From Porphyromonas gingivicanis JCM 15907 (GTDB taxonomy: Bacteria > Bacteroidota > Bacteroidia > Bacteroidales > Porphyromonadaceae): a stretch of 64,000 bases of DNA. The notes under the pieces were generated by a model. That model was not told the origin of the DNA and did no database searches. It was given only the letters and a program-made list of their open reading frames with translations. How positions within the stretch are numbered: the stretch's first letter is position 1; each line of letters starts with the position of its first letter. Shown in pieces: positions 1 to 8,848 of the stretch. The stretch is taken from NCBI RefSeq assembly GCF_000614585.1, contig NZ_BAKX01000001.1, positions 310,001-374,000 on the forward strand, in the 5' to 3' direction. The position numbers and the translations under genes were made by a program.

Positions 1-841
1 CCACAGTAATACCCAAGCGACGGAACGCAGAGGGTATGATGCCCAAATCTGGAATACTGACGTCCTTGATTGTTAGTGAAGAATGGGTCATGGCTGCCAT
101 GCCGATAAAACTACCCACTTCAATCATATCAGGGAGTAATCTGTGCGTTGTTCCCTTTAGAGAGCTTACACCTTCTATACGAAGGAGATTCGAACCTACT
201 CCAGAAATCTTTGCCCCCATTGAGTTGAGCATCTTGCACAGCTGTTGTAAGTAGGGTTCACAAGCAGCATTGAATATGGTCGTTTCTCCCGGAGTTAATA
301 CTGCTGTCATGATAACGTTAGCTGTTCCCGTAACAGAGGGCTCGTCTAAGAGCATATAGCTACCTTGGAGTTTGTCGGCAACAATTTCATAGAAAAACTT
401 TTCACTGTTGTAAGAACACTTCGCTCCTAAAGCGGAAATTCCTACTAAGTGAGTATCAATGCGTCGTCTCCCAATCTTATCTCCACCGGGTTTAGGGAAT
501 ATAGCGTAGCCAAAGCGTCCTACAAGAGGTCCAACTAACAGCACAGATCCTCTTAAAGCTCGGCTTTTAACGAGAAATTCCTCGCTACGAACATAATCTA
601 AGTTGATGTTTGCGGCACAAAAAGAATATTCACCAGGAGCAATCATAGAGACTTTCACCCCCATACAGCGGATGAGGTCTATGAGATTGTTTACATCCAA
701 TATATTAGGAATATTGGTTATATGTACTTCTTGGTCTGTAAGAAGCGTTGCAGAGATAATTTGCAAGGCTTCGTTTTTAGCGCCTTGAGGGATTATACTT
801 CCTGAAAGTTTGTGCCCTCCTTCAATAACAAATGATGCCAT
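1..841 (-). CDS. murA: UDP-N-acetylglucosamine 1-carboxyvinyltransferase, C-terminus cut by window edge
   Basis: First committed step of peptidoglycan synthesis: transfers enolpyruvate from PEP to UDP-GlcNAc in the cytoplasm. The reading frame opens at the ATG at 841 and runs off base 1, giving about 280 residues of a family that is usually 420-440. Near the N-terminus is the typical PQGAKNEAL substrate loop, followed by RALRGSVLLVGPLVGRFG and PGGDKIGRRRIDTH. The residue at the position of the catalytic/fosfomycin-reactive Cys115 of E. coli is Asp (codon 479-481, about residue 121). It follows the DUF4290 gene by 38 bp on the same strand, last visible member of the lysS-gpsA-pgi-DUF4290-murA run. 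Confidence 0.95.
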   Translation of the reverse strand, partial: MASFVIEGGHKLSGSIIPQGAKNEALQIISATLLTDQEVHITNIPNILDVNNLIDLIRCMGVKVSMIAPGEYSFCAANINLDYVRSEEFLVKSRALRGSVLLVGPLVGRFGYAIFPKPGGDKIGRRRIDTHLVGISALGAKCSYNSEKFFYEIVADKLQGSYMLLDEPSVTGTANVIMTAVLTPGETTIFNAACEPYLQQLCKMLNSMGAKISGVGSNLLRIEGVSSLKGTTHRLLPDMIEVGSFIGMAAMTHSSLTIKDVSIPDLGIIPSAFRRLGITV

Positions 842-879
842 AGAGATAGTATTTTGAGGTGGAACTTCTGAAATAATCG

Positions 880-1485
880 CTATTTGTGTTTTTTGTTTTT
901 AGGTCGAGAGGATTTATTGTGAGCTCCTTCTGTGATGTGTAGCTTGTGGTCTTGCTCATTCAAAATCAAAACACCCTCAGAGAGGTGGAAAAGATCCTTA
1001 AATATCTGATAGTCATCTACAAAGTCTTTATTCCAAGTGAGGTAAAGCGTCTTCATGTGATTGGCTATTTGCAAAGCCACGGCTTCTCGCTCTGGGGTAT
1101 CGGGCATTTCGCAAGCTAAGTTGATACAAGACTGGATATTGTGTCCGTAGTGTCTATAGATAGCCTCTTTTTCTGCATAAGAAATAGGAAGAGGAGGGGT
1201 AGCTAAATGTTCCTTCTTAATAACCTCTATAGGATAATCTATGTCTAACTTGAAATCGGACATAATGGCTAAGTGATCCCATAGTATATGCTCTCCATCT
1301 GGAGTATTGCTTCTTTCGGGAAAAAGATTACGCATAATAGAAATAATTGTTTCTGCGCAAGCCTGTCGCTCATTACGGTCTTCAAGAGTTAGACAGAGGT
1401 TCACCATATTTTGAACATTACGCCCGTACTCTCTCATTACTATATCGGATCTCTTTTGATAGATTAGATTATCGTTGCCTTCCAT
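880..1485 (-). CDS. DUF4290 domain-containing protein
   Basis: A 201-residue soluble protein recognised as the Bacteroidetes-specific DUF4290 family, of unknown function. It starts MEGNDNLIYQ, is rich in His, Tyr and acidic residues, holds two similar helical segments each with a REYGRNVQ- or RHYGHNIQ-like motif (about residues 18-25 and 112-119), and ends in a basic lysine tail. The internal repetition suggests an all-helical duplicated fold. It lies 43 bp downstream of pgi and 38 bp upstream of murA on the same strand; a place next to murA is usual for this family in Bacteroidetes, which hints at an envelope-related role, but that is inference. Confidence 0.9.
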   Translation of the reverse strand: MEGNDNLIYQKRSDIVMREYGRNVQNMVNLCLTLEDRNERQACAETIISIMRNLFPERSNTPDGEHILWDHLAIMSDFKLDIDYPIEVIKKEHLATPPLPISYAEKEAIYRHYGHNIQSCINLACEMPDTPEREAVALQIANHMKTLYLTWNKDFVDDYQIFKDLFHLSEGVLILNEQDHKLHITEGAHNKSSRPKNKKHK

Positions 1486-1528
1486 TATTGTCTATGTTTG
1501 CTGTGTTTCTCTATTACAACTAATAGTG

Positions 1529-2826
1529 TTATTCTCTATATTCTGGCTTCCCTAAAAGAGTAAACATATTCTTTTTGTACTCTTCAACTCCAGGTTGGTC
1601 AAATGGATTGACCTCCAAAAGGTAACAGCTGAATGTAACTGCTATCTGAAAGAAATAAATCAAGGCTCCCAAAGAACGCTCGTTTATTTGGAGTATATTT
1701 ATTCTTAGAACAGGAACTCCTCTATGTGCATGCGCCATAATGGTGCCTTCGATGGCTTGCTGATTAACCCAAGACACAGATTTATCAGAGAGATAGTTAA
1801 GCTGATCTATATCTTCTCTTTCGGAGGGGATAGAGAGTGTTTTAACCGATTCTTGAATATGAATTATTGTCTCAAAGAGGAGGGGATCTCCTTCTTGTAT
1901 CCACTGTCCTAACGAGTGAAGATCAGTTGTGAAAAGGGCTGAATGGGGCAGAAGCCCTTGATTATTTTTGCCTTCGCTCTCTCCAAAAAGCTGTTTCCAC
2001 CACTCCAACAAAGAGTGTAGGCGAGGTGTTTGTGCTACTAATAATTCAACCTTTTTCCCTCCTCTGTAGAGAGCATTTCGTAGGCATGCGTAATGTATAG
2101 CTATATTTTTCTCGATATCCACCTCCAGACCACTTGTTCCTCCATTAGCCGAGCTCCTGCAAGCAAATCTTCTATATCGTAGCCTGCAATCGCTATCGGC
2201 AGTAATCCTACGGGAGATAAAACAGAAAAACGACCTCCTACATCTTTCGGAATATGAAAGGTTGTGTATCCCTCTTTTTGGGCAAGTTTGAGAAGAGAGC
2301 CTTGTTTACTGTCTGTTACAGCTACAATTAGCTCGGAAGCCTTCTCTTTGCCTACATTTTTCTCTAAAAGTTGTTTAAGAAAGCGGAAAGCTATAGCCGG
2401 TTCTGTGGTGTTACCACTCTTAGATATATATACGATGCCGAAAGTAGTACCTTCGAGTAAATTAAGTAGTTGATAAAGATACTCTTCGTCTAAGTTGTGC
2501 CCTGCGTAAAGTAAAATAGGTGCTTTTCCTCCCTCTATGTTAGAGAATGGTGCATCCGAAAGGGCTTCTATGATAGCACGAGCTCCAATATAACTCCCCC
2601 CAATACCAACACACACGATATGCGAACAAGATGTCCGCAACTGCTGCGCAACTGCTTTTATTTGTTCAATAGTTTCTTTTGATTGATGGGGTAGATGTAA
2701 CCATCCTAATAAATCTGCCCCTTCTATCTCTCTCTTTCTTATCTGAGTAAGGATTTGTTTCGCATGCTGGGTAGGAAGCTCTAATGTTCCTGCATAACTT
2801 GTATCCAAACTTATAATTTTTGACAT
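1529..2826 (-). CDS. pgi: Glucose-6-phosphate isomerase, interrupted by a one-base frameshift
   Basis: Interconverts glucose-6-phosphate and fructose-6-phosphate. The N-terminal frame (2826 down to about 2140) has the sugar-phosphate-binding VGIGGSYIGARA and the SKSGNTTEP motif; the C-terminal frame has RNALYRGGKKVE, WWKQLFGESEGKN, TTDLHSLGQWIQEG and VNPFDQPGVEEYKKNMF. The two halves align end to end with Bacteroides-type Pgi and meet at about 2131-2140, just after residues LMEE; total length is one base short of a multiple of three and would give about 432 residues. A one-base loss (real or sequence error) is needed to explain it. It sits 18 bp after gpsA in the lysS-murA operon. Confidence 0.9.
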
Positions 2827-2844
2827 ATGCTATGGAGAGGGTTT

Positions 2845-3848
2845 CTATTTGAAGTGGTGGGAGAGTTTTAAAATAGTTTTTGCGGGATCCTTTTTCTCAT
2901 AGAGTATATCGTACACAGCTTCGCAAATGGGTAAGTTCACTTGGTAGTACTTATTAATCTCACGAATACACTTAGTCCCAAAATAGCCTTCAGCAATCAT
3001 TTCCATCTCTGATTGAGCTGCACGTACACTGTATCCACGCCCAATCATATTTCCAAATGTGCGATTACGACTAAACTGAGAATAGGCCGTCACAAGCAAA
3101 TCTCCTAAATAGACAGAGTCTGTGATATCTCTTTTGATGAGATGCACTGCATTTATAAAGGTGTTCATCTCAGCAATAGCATTAGAGATAAGTACAGATT
3201 GGAAGTTATCTCCATACTGTAAACCATTGCATATACCTGCAGCAATAGCATATATGTTTTTTAGGACAGAGGCATATTGCACCCCTTCTATATCGTTAGA
3301 GGTTACACAACTTACGAAGTCGTTGCGCAATGTCTGGGCAAAAATTTCTGCTTTTTTGAGGTCGCTACAAGCCACAGTGAGATAGGAACGACGATGTCGA
3401 GCTACTTCTTCTGCATGGCAAGGACCGCCAATAACTCCTATATGGTCTCTGGGAACGTCAAATTCCTCTATCAGATATTGAGATACTAACACATTCTCTT
3501 CTGGTACAATGCCTTTTATTGCATTTACGATAAACTTATCTCGCATGCTTGACTTACGTACCTTCTTTAAGTATCCCTTTATATAAGGGGAAGGTGTGAT
3601 TAAAACAACGGCATCACTACTTCGGAAAAATTTATTGATATCTGACTCGGAAAAGAAGGTTATCTTACTGGTGTCAAATTCGATAGCTTGAAGGTAAGTG
3701 GGGTTGTGCCAAGAGCCTTGAATGCCTCGATCTGTTCCGAACGACGTATGAACCAATTAATATGGGGTTGAGTGGTCAATATTATTTTGGCAATAGCAGT
3801 TGCCCAACTACCTCCTCCCAAAATTCCTATAACACCATTCTGTTGCAT
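2845..3848 (-). CDS. gpsA: Glycerol-3-phosphate dehydrogenase [NAD(P)+], interrupted by a one-base frameshift
   Basis: Makes sn-glycerol-3-phosphate from dihydroxyacetone phosphate for phospholipid synthesis. The first frame (3848 down to about 3708) carries the Rossmann motif GILGGGSWATAIAK; the second carries VNAIKGI, GGPCHAEEVARHRRSY, the catalytic-lysine region SVLKNIYAIAAGICNGLQYGDN and SRNRTFGNMIGRGYSV. The halves join at about 3705-3713 (KALG to HNPTYLQ) if one base is restored; the joined product is about 334 residues, the normal family length. Start is the ATG at 3848, 44 bp after lysS. The break is not in a long homopolymer, so a true mutation cannot be excluded, though the gene is normally essential. 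Confidence 0.9.
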
Positions 3849-3892
3849 AGTATTTACTCTTTAGTCTCTTTTGGCAAACAAAGAGATATGTA

Positions 3893-5635
3893 CTAATCTT
3901 TTTTAAGCCTCTGTCCAAGAGGTAACTTCGTCCAGTGAGGGCATTGAAAGCCTAATTTATATTTCTTGTTTATTTCGCTAATAGCTTGTACTATCTTGCC
4001 AGGTTTCTCTCCTTTGATGCTTTCAACTGTTAAATAACCAGCTTTATAAAGTATAGGTACAAACTCTTCATTAATTCCTAATGTGGTGAAGGCTTCTGCT
4101 TTGTCTCTCTTGGCTACTATCTCTGGTTTCATTTGAGGGAAGAGCAAAACCTCTTGGATACTTTCTTGACCTGTGAGCAACATCACTAAGCGATCCATGC
4201 CGATACCCATACCAGAAGTGGGAGGCATACCATACTCCAAAGCACGTATGAAATCTTGATCGATGAACATAGCTTCGTCATCTCCCTTTTCGGAGAGTTT
4301 GAGTTGCTCCTCGAAACGCTTCTTTTGGTCGATAGGGTCGTTTAGCTCACTATAGGCATTTGCCAGTTCTTTACCATTGACCATCAGTTCGAAACGCTCA
4401 GTAAGCTCAGGGTTATTCCGATGCTCTTTGGTTAGAGGAGACATCTCTTTCGGATAATCCATTATGAAAGTGGGTTGAATGTAGTGCTTTTCACACTTCT
4501 CACCAAAGATTTCATCGATGAGCTTCCCTTTGCCCATGCTTTCAGTAGTTTCTATGTCCAGTTGCTGGCATACGGCACGCAACTCACTTTCTCCCATACC
4601 GCTGATGTCTATACCTGTATGCTCCTTGATGGCATCAATCATCGTCACGCGGCGGAAAGGAGGCTTGAAGCTAATGGTTTTGTCTCCCACCTGCATTTCT
4701 GTAGTGCCTAATACATCTAAAGCGATGCGTTCGAGCATTTGTTCAGTAAAAGACATCATCCAATTGTAGTCCTTATATGCCACATATATTTCCATGGCTG
4801 TAAACTCTGGATTGTGCGTGCGATCCATACCTTCGTTGCGGAAGTTACGGCTGAACTCGTACACCCCATCAAATCCTCCCACGATAAGACGTTTTAGGTA
4901 AAGCTCGTTGGCAATACGCAGGTAGAGAGGAATATCTAAAGTATTGTGATGGGTAACAAAAGGACGAGCAGCAGCCCCCCCAGGAATAGATTGTAGTACG
5001 GGAGTGTCTACCTCTAAATAGCCGTGTTCATCAAAGTAGCGACGCATGGAGGAGAAAACTTTAGTCCTCTTAACGAATATATCTCGTACATGGTCGTTTA
5101 CAATCAAATCGACATAGCGACGGCGGTAGCGCTGTTCGGGGTCGGTAAAGCCATCGAATACTTGTCCATCTTTCGATTTTACAATGGGTAGAGGACGAAG
5201 AGACTTGCTGAGTACCGTAAGGCTCTGAGCATGAATAGATACCTCCCCCGTTTGAGTTTCGAATACAAAGCCTTTAATGCCGATAAAATCACCAATGTCA
5301 AGGCATTTTTTGAATACCGTGGCATACAATTCTTTGTCCTCTCCTGGACATAAATCATCTCTTGTTATGTAGATTTGAATACGTCCCGTACAATCTGCTA
5401 ACTCGACAAAAGAGGCTTTCCCCATAATGCGTCGGCTCATAATACGCCCAGCAACGCACACTTGACGAGGAGGAGTTAGCTCTTTGTTAAAGTTTTTGAT
5501 AATCTCTTCTGCCCAAGCGTTTACAGGATATTCGTCTGCAGGATAGGGGTTTATACCTAATTCCTTTAGTTGTATGAGGCTATTGCGACGAGCCATTTCT
5601 TGGTCGCTAAGCTCTAATATATTCAAATCTATCAT
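3893..5635 (-). CDS. lysS: Lysyl-tRNA synthetase, class II
   Basis: Charges tRNA-Lys. I place the start at the ATG at 5635 (MIDLNILELSDQEMARRNSL), matching Bacteroidetes orthologues; an in-frame upstream ATG at 5659 would add eight residues. An N-terminal OB-fold (about 50-150: VAGRIMSRRIMGKASFVEL) precedes class II motifs 2 (FRNEGMDRTHNPEFT) and 3 (GMGIGMDRLVML). After the catalytic core there is an extra C-terminal domain of about 75 residues (from about 505) with a helix-hairpin-like GINEEFVPILYKAGYLTVE segment, seen in other Bacteroidales LysS proteins. It heads the minus-strand operon towards murA, with a promoter element about 70 bp upstream. Confidence 0.96.
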   Translation of the reverse strand: MIDLNILELSDQEMARRNSLIQLKELGINPYPADEYPVNAWAEEIIKNFNKELTPPRQVCVAGRIMSRRIMGKASFVELADCTGRIQIYITRDDLCPGEDKELYATVFKKCLDIGDFIGIKGFVFETQTGEVSIHAQSLTVLSKSLRPLPIVKSKDGQVFDGFTDPEQRYRRRYVDLIVNDHVRDIFVKRTKVFSSMRRYFDEHGYLEVDTPVLQSIPGGAAARPFVTHHNTLDIPLYLRIANELYLKRLIVGGFDGVYEFSRNFRNEGMDRTHNPEFTAMEIYVAYKDYNWMMSFTEQMLERIALDVLGTTEMQVGDKTISFKPPFRRVTMIDAIKEHTGIDISGMGESELRAVCQQLDIETTESMGKGKLIDEIFGEKCEKHYIQPTFIMDYPKEMSPLTKEHRNNPELTERFELMVNGKELANAYSELNDPIDQKKRFEEQLKLSEKGDDEAMFIDQDFIRALEYGMPPTSGMGIGMDRLVMLLTGQESIQEVLLFPQMKPEIVAKRDKAEAFTTLGINEEFVPILYKAGYLTVESIKGEKPGKIVQAISEINKKYKLGFQCPHWTKLPLGQRLKKD

Positions 5636-5704
5636 TCTCTCTATCTTATTTCGTGGCACTTGTTAGAGACAACAAGTGCTTATGTAAGCTCATGTATGTT
5701 GCTA

Positions 5705-5712
5705 CAAAGATA
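5705..5712 (-). promoter_or_regulatory. lysS: Candidate -7 promoter element for lysS
   Basis: On the minus strand this reads TATCTTTG, a perfect match to the Bacteroidetes -7 consensus TAnnTTTG, about 70 bp upstream of the lysS ATG. A TTG at the expected -33 spacing is not evident, so strength is uncertain. Confidence 0.5.
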
Positions 5713-6181
5713 ACTCTTTATTGTGGCAATTCATAAATACTTAACAAAGAGTTTCATGCTATTTTGTAGACTGTTGCACGGACTTTATGAAGCTTGCGAA
5801 AAAGAATGGAGTAGGAAAACTTTAGAGAACCATGTGCAAGACATGCCATTATGGTAGAGATAAAGGGACTGAGTAATGGTAGGTAGTGTGCGTGCGCTGC
5901 GAATTTTTACAGAATTTGAATAGAGAGTATGGAAAGTGATAAGGCGATGAGTTTAAGATACCATCGTTCCTATCTTCAAAAAGGTATATACCTAACGTTC
6001 AAAACCTTCTGTGTGAAGGCGCGAAACCATTATACCTAACTCAATGCTTCGGTAAGGAGACTTTATACCAATATATAAGGGGCAAACCTCCCCCTTATAA
6101 GCCTTTATAATGGGTTCTTTACTTTGGTTTGTAATTTCTTTAGTTACTCTCAAGAGACATAGAAATAGGGATTGAAGAGTG
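5713..6181. other. Intergenic region with inverted repeats, no convincing gene
   Basis: About 470 bp between the lysS promoter and the small ORF at 6182-6298. I see no supported gene. It contains a 9-bp inverted repeat TATAAGGGG/CCCCTTATA at 6074-6099 with an 8-base loop and a short CCTTC/GAAGG hairpin at 6005-6019, which may form the 3' end of the minus-strand methyltransferase transcript. A 100-codon minus-strand open frame (5992-6294) crosses both hairpins and overlaps the better-looking 38-codon ORF; I do not accept it. Confidence 0.5.
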
Positions 6182-6298
6182 TTACTTTTCCTTCTTTTCA
6201 ATAGATGGGCGCATCCAAGACTCTTCACACAAACGAATACCATTAATGCCCTGCACGATGGTAATATTCTCTTCATTGATGAAATTTGTAACACTCAT
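6182..6298 (-). CDS. Possible 38-residue small protein
   Basis: An ATG-initiated frame of 38 codons, beginning MSVTNFINEENITIVQGING and containing IRLCEESWMRPSIEKKEK, starts 33 bp after the stop of the methyltransferase on the same strand, preceded by an A-rich stretch (AAAAGAAAT) of the sort common before Bacteroidetes starts. I do not recognise it. It could be a true small protein of the methyltransferase operon, the N-terminal remnant of a larger protein, or chance. No membrane segment or signal peptide is visible. Confidence 0.3.
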   Translation of the reverse strand: MSVTNFINEENITIVQGINGIRLCEESWMRPSIEKKEK

Positions 6299-6331
6299 AC
6301 GATTTCTTTTAATGGTTTGATTTTAATTTAG

Positions 6332-6997
6332 TTAGGGAATGGGTTTGGTGCATCGGAATGTAAGAATAGGACCATGATGCCTTATCTCTACGGCGTCTCC
6401 AAAAAGAGTATGTAACTTCTCCTGCGCCTCGTGCAGTGAGTAGTGAGGGGGTATAAAGAGTCCCTTTTTGTTCAAGATGGTACAGACTAACCCATCCGCA
6501 ATGGCTCGTTGTCCTTTTATGTAGAAGCTCCCACAAAAGAGTCCTTTAGGTTTTAGTACTCGAAAAACTTCGGAAAAGGCTTTTTCTTTGTCGGGAAAGG
6601 TGTGGAAGCCATTCATCGAGAGTATACAATCGAAGCTATTATCCTCAAAAGGCAAATGCCCCACATCGCCCTGTATAAGCGTTAGATGGGACAATTTGTG
6701 TGCCTCCTTTCGTTGCTGGGCAAGGTTGAGCATCTCTTGAGAGTAGTCAACTCCAACAATGGAGGCTTGGCTAAGAAGAGCGTATTTCTCGCTTGTAAAT
6801 ACCGCAGTGCCCACTGGTACATCCAATATCTTGCCTTGTAGATTATTGGGTATCATGTTGAGTACTTCATCGGCTATTTTGTTGTCGTTCGTTCTCCAAA
6901 TAAGGCGCATATATACCCAAGACCACCACTTGCGAGCGGTTAAAACATCGTCGTAGCGCTGGGTAATACGGGTGTATGCGTTTTTCTGCTGAGTCAT
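6332..6997 (-). CDS. Class I SAM-dependent methyltransferase, UbiE/Methyltransf_11-like
   Basis: A 221-residue cytoplasmic methyltransferase. Motif I is LDVPVGTAVFT (about 58-68; the usual DxGxGxG is altered to DVPVGTA), motif II VGVDYSQEMLNLA, motif IV GDVGHLPFEDNSFDCILSMNGFH and a following FRVLKPKGLFCGSFY. This arrangement is that of the UbiE/menaquinone methyltransferase-like group, but a separate substrate is likely and cannot be read from the sequence. It lies 18 bp downstream of a membrane ICMT-family methyltransferase, so the two probably form an operon acting on a lipid or isoprenoid substrate (inference). Confidence 0.85.
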   Translation of the reverse strand: MTQQKNAYTRITQRYDDVLTARKWWSWVYMRLIWRTNDNKIADEVLNMIPNNLQGKILDVPVGTAVFTSEKYALLSQASIVGVDYSQEMLNLAQQRKEAHKLSHLTLIQGDVGHLPFEDNSFDCILSMNGFHTFPDKEKAFSEVFRVLKPKGLFCGSFYIKGQRAIADGLVCTILNKKGLFIPPHYSLHEAQEKLHTLFGDAVEIRHHGPILTFRCTKPIP

Positions 6998-7015
6998 GTT
7001 TTTACGGAACGGAGG

Positions 7016-7579
7016 TTAGAAGAAAAAGTATCTTGGAGTATTGTTCTTATAGCGAAGGTACTCCTCTCCATAAGTCTCTGTACAGTAACGCTCTTCTCCT
7101 AAAATGACGAAGTGAGTTAGTACGAAGAAGGGGATTATGATAAGTAATAACCATAGAGAGGCAGAACCGATACAAACGCCCAGCATACCTGTGTGGAAAG
7201 CAAGGTATATAGGATTGCGAGAGAAGCGATAGATGCCGTTCTTAATAGTCTTGTCGGGATGCGCTATCGCATAAGAATGGATAGCAGCGATGAAAACAAA
7301 TAGGGAAATAGAGTATACAACAGTTCCTACTACGAACCACCATGTACCTATCTTTAGTGGAATAAAGAGGGAAATTATCAGTAAAATTATTTGTAGGAGT
7401 GTACTCCCATAGGAGTTTCGTCGGTCTGTCTCATTGTACCAAGAAGTGTCAACGGCCCGCTTTCCACCCTCTTTGTAGATAAACAAGTATAGAAGCTGTA
7501 TTGCTATCATGCCGAAAGAGGGTATCCATGCGTTGAACCACCCAAATTCAAAGGTGGTAAAGAAAGCAAGAGTATCCAT
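7016..7579 (-). CDS. Isoprenylcysteine carboxylmethyltransferase/PEMT-family membrane methyltransferase
   Basis: A 187-residue polytopic inner-membrane protein with about four to five hydrophobic segments. The conserved C-terminal SAM-binding part has GIYRFSRNPIYLAFHTGMLGV (about 118-138), the RxPxYL-like hallmark of the ICMT/phospholipid methyltransferase superfamily, and a late ILGEERYCTETYGEEYLRYKNNTPRYFFF, the ExxxxxxxGxxYxxYxxxxxR motif that completes the cofactor site. Bacterial members methylate lipids or unknown small substrates. First gene of a two- or three-gene minus-strand unit with the soluble methyltransferase at 6332. Confidence 0.85.
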   Translation of the reverse strand: MDTLAFFTTFEFGWFNAWIPSFGMIAIQLLYLFIYKEGGKRAVDTSWYNETDRRNSYGSTLLQIILLIISLFIPLKIGTWWFVVGTVVYSISLFVFIAAIHSYAIAHPDKTIKNGIYRFSRNPIYLAFHTGMLGVCIGSASLWLLLIIIPFFVLTHFVILGEERYCTETYGEEYLRYKNNTPRYFFF

Positions 7580-7917
7580 AAATCGAAATTTCTTTTTTAC
7601 AAATCTGCTAATCTCTTTGAAAGATTAGGTTTCGATAGTTTCTGCAATGTTACTGCCTTTTACGTTTTTATACAATACCCAGAAGTAGGGGCTATTGAGG
7701 CGAAGGTGTACTGAGGTGAATAGACGGAAAGACTCTTTTATGCTTTCTCTGTAGAATTGATGCAATAGACACCTATTGATTGGTAAAGCAACATATTCTA
7801 TTCGTAGTACTCATCTCAAAATAGTTTCATCTAAAAAGTGTTCTTTTTTTGCCTCATAGGTTGTATATTTGCTGTTGTTTTTACACAGTTCAGTTTTGGA
7901 TCAAAATATTCTAATTA
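7580..7917. other. Divergent intergenic region upstream of dapA
   Basis: A 338-bp gap between the divergently read ICMT-family gene and dapA. The only signal I can support is the promoter-like TATATTTG at 7864-7871 upstream of dapA. A 61-codon minus-strand open frame (7625-7810) has protein-like composition but no ATG, so it is listed under rejected observations. Confidence 0.5.
7864..7871 (+). promoter_or_regulatory. dapA: Candidate -7 element for the dapA-recF-DUF721 operon
   Basis: TATATTTG matches TAnnTTTG and lies 46 bp before the dapA ATG. The TTTG at 7848-7851 is only 12 bp upstream, closer than the usual 19-21 bp, so a canonical -33 box is missing. Confidence 0.4.
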
Positions 7918-8828
7918 ATGGATAAGCCTACTTGCTCAAAAACCTTTTTCTCGGGATTGGGAGTAGCTCTTGTTACCCCATTCCTTCAAGATGGTTCTTT
8001 AGACTTTCAAAGTTTGGAGACTTTGGTACGTCATACCATAAGAGGAGGGGTAGACTTCTTGGTGCTTTTTGGCACTACGGGAGAGTCTCCTACGGTCTCA
8101 ATCGAAGAGCGTAAAGAGGCTCTGTATAGGGTGCACAAAGTTACAGAGGGGAGTGTGCCTATTGTTTTGGGCGTAGGAGGTAATGACACCAGACTGCTTG
8201 TGGAGCGATTGCACAACCTCCCCAACGAGCTTTTAGCAGGGATACTAAGTGTAACCCCTTACTACAATAAACCTTCTCAAGAGGGGCTTTACAGACACTT
8301 TGCTCTTGTGGCAGAAAATACTCCTTTGCCCGTGATACTTTACAATATTAAAGGTCGTACAGGAGTCGATTTGTGTCCCGAAACAGTACAGCGTTTGCGT
8401 CAGGATTATCCTCAAAAAATTGTAGCTATAAAAGAGGCTTCTGGAAGTTTAGAACGTGTTGTCGAGTTGATTCAAAGCAACGACGAAGATTTTACCATTC
8501 TCTCGGGAGACGATGGCCTTACTCACGAGTTTATGCGTGCTGGAGCAAAAGGAGCAATTTCAGTAGTGGCCAACATATATCCCCAGTGGCTAAGTCTATC
8601 ATCGCCGATTATACCTCTCCTGAGGCACAATATAGAGATTTGGCTTTGGCTCAGTGCTACCAACAGTTATTTGCTGAGGGCAACCCGAGTGGTATTAAAT
8701 CTTGGCTTCATTTGATGGGCTATATTTCAACTCCAACACTACGCTTACCTCTCGTAAATGTGTCAGATGCATTGTGTGAAGAGATGAAGAGTTCTATACA
8801 GCGTTTGCAGACGTTGGGAGCTTGTTAA
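7918..8828 (+). CDS. dapA: 4-hydroxy-tetrahydrodipicolinate synthase, interrupted by a one-base frameshift
   Basis: Condenses pyruvate and aspartate semialdehyde, the first step of the lysine/diaminopimelate branch feeding peptidoglycan. The first frame has the GVALVTPF start, the FGTTGESPTVS loop, the YNIKGRTGVDL tyrosine motif, the Schiff-base lysine in IVAIKEASGS, and GDDGL. The frame changes at the CCCC run 8581-8584: adding one C joins SVVANIYP to PVAKSIIADYTSPEAQYRDLALAQ and the rest of the C-terminal domain to 8828, about 303 residues in all. Left unrepaired, the first frame would stop at 8715 after a run of nonsense. recF follows 20 bp later. Confidence 0.92.
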
Positions 8829-8848
8829 GTTTTAGGCAGAACAGGCTA

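Noticed and set aside
180-210. tRNA-like TTCGAA segment (GATTCGAACCTACTCC)
   Set aside because: It lies inside murA in the coding frame (GSNLLRIEG) and has no cloverleaf around it.
5992-6294. 100-codon minus-strand open frame
   Set aside because: Overlaps the better 38-codon frame, is Cys/Arg/Leu-biased, and runs through two hairpins; looks like non-coding sequence.
7625-7810. 61-codon minus-strand open frame with protein-like composition (ends NVKGSNIAETIET)
   Set aside because: It has no ATG, begins directly after a stop, and an open frame of this length is expected by chance at this base composition. It could be a gene remnant, but nothing supports it.
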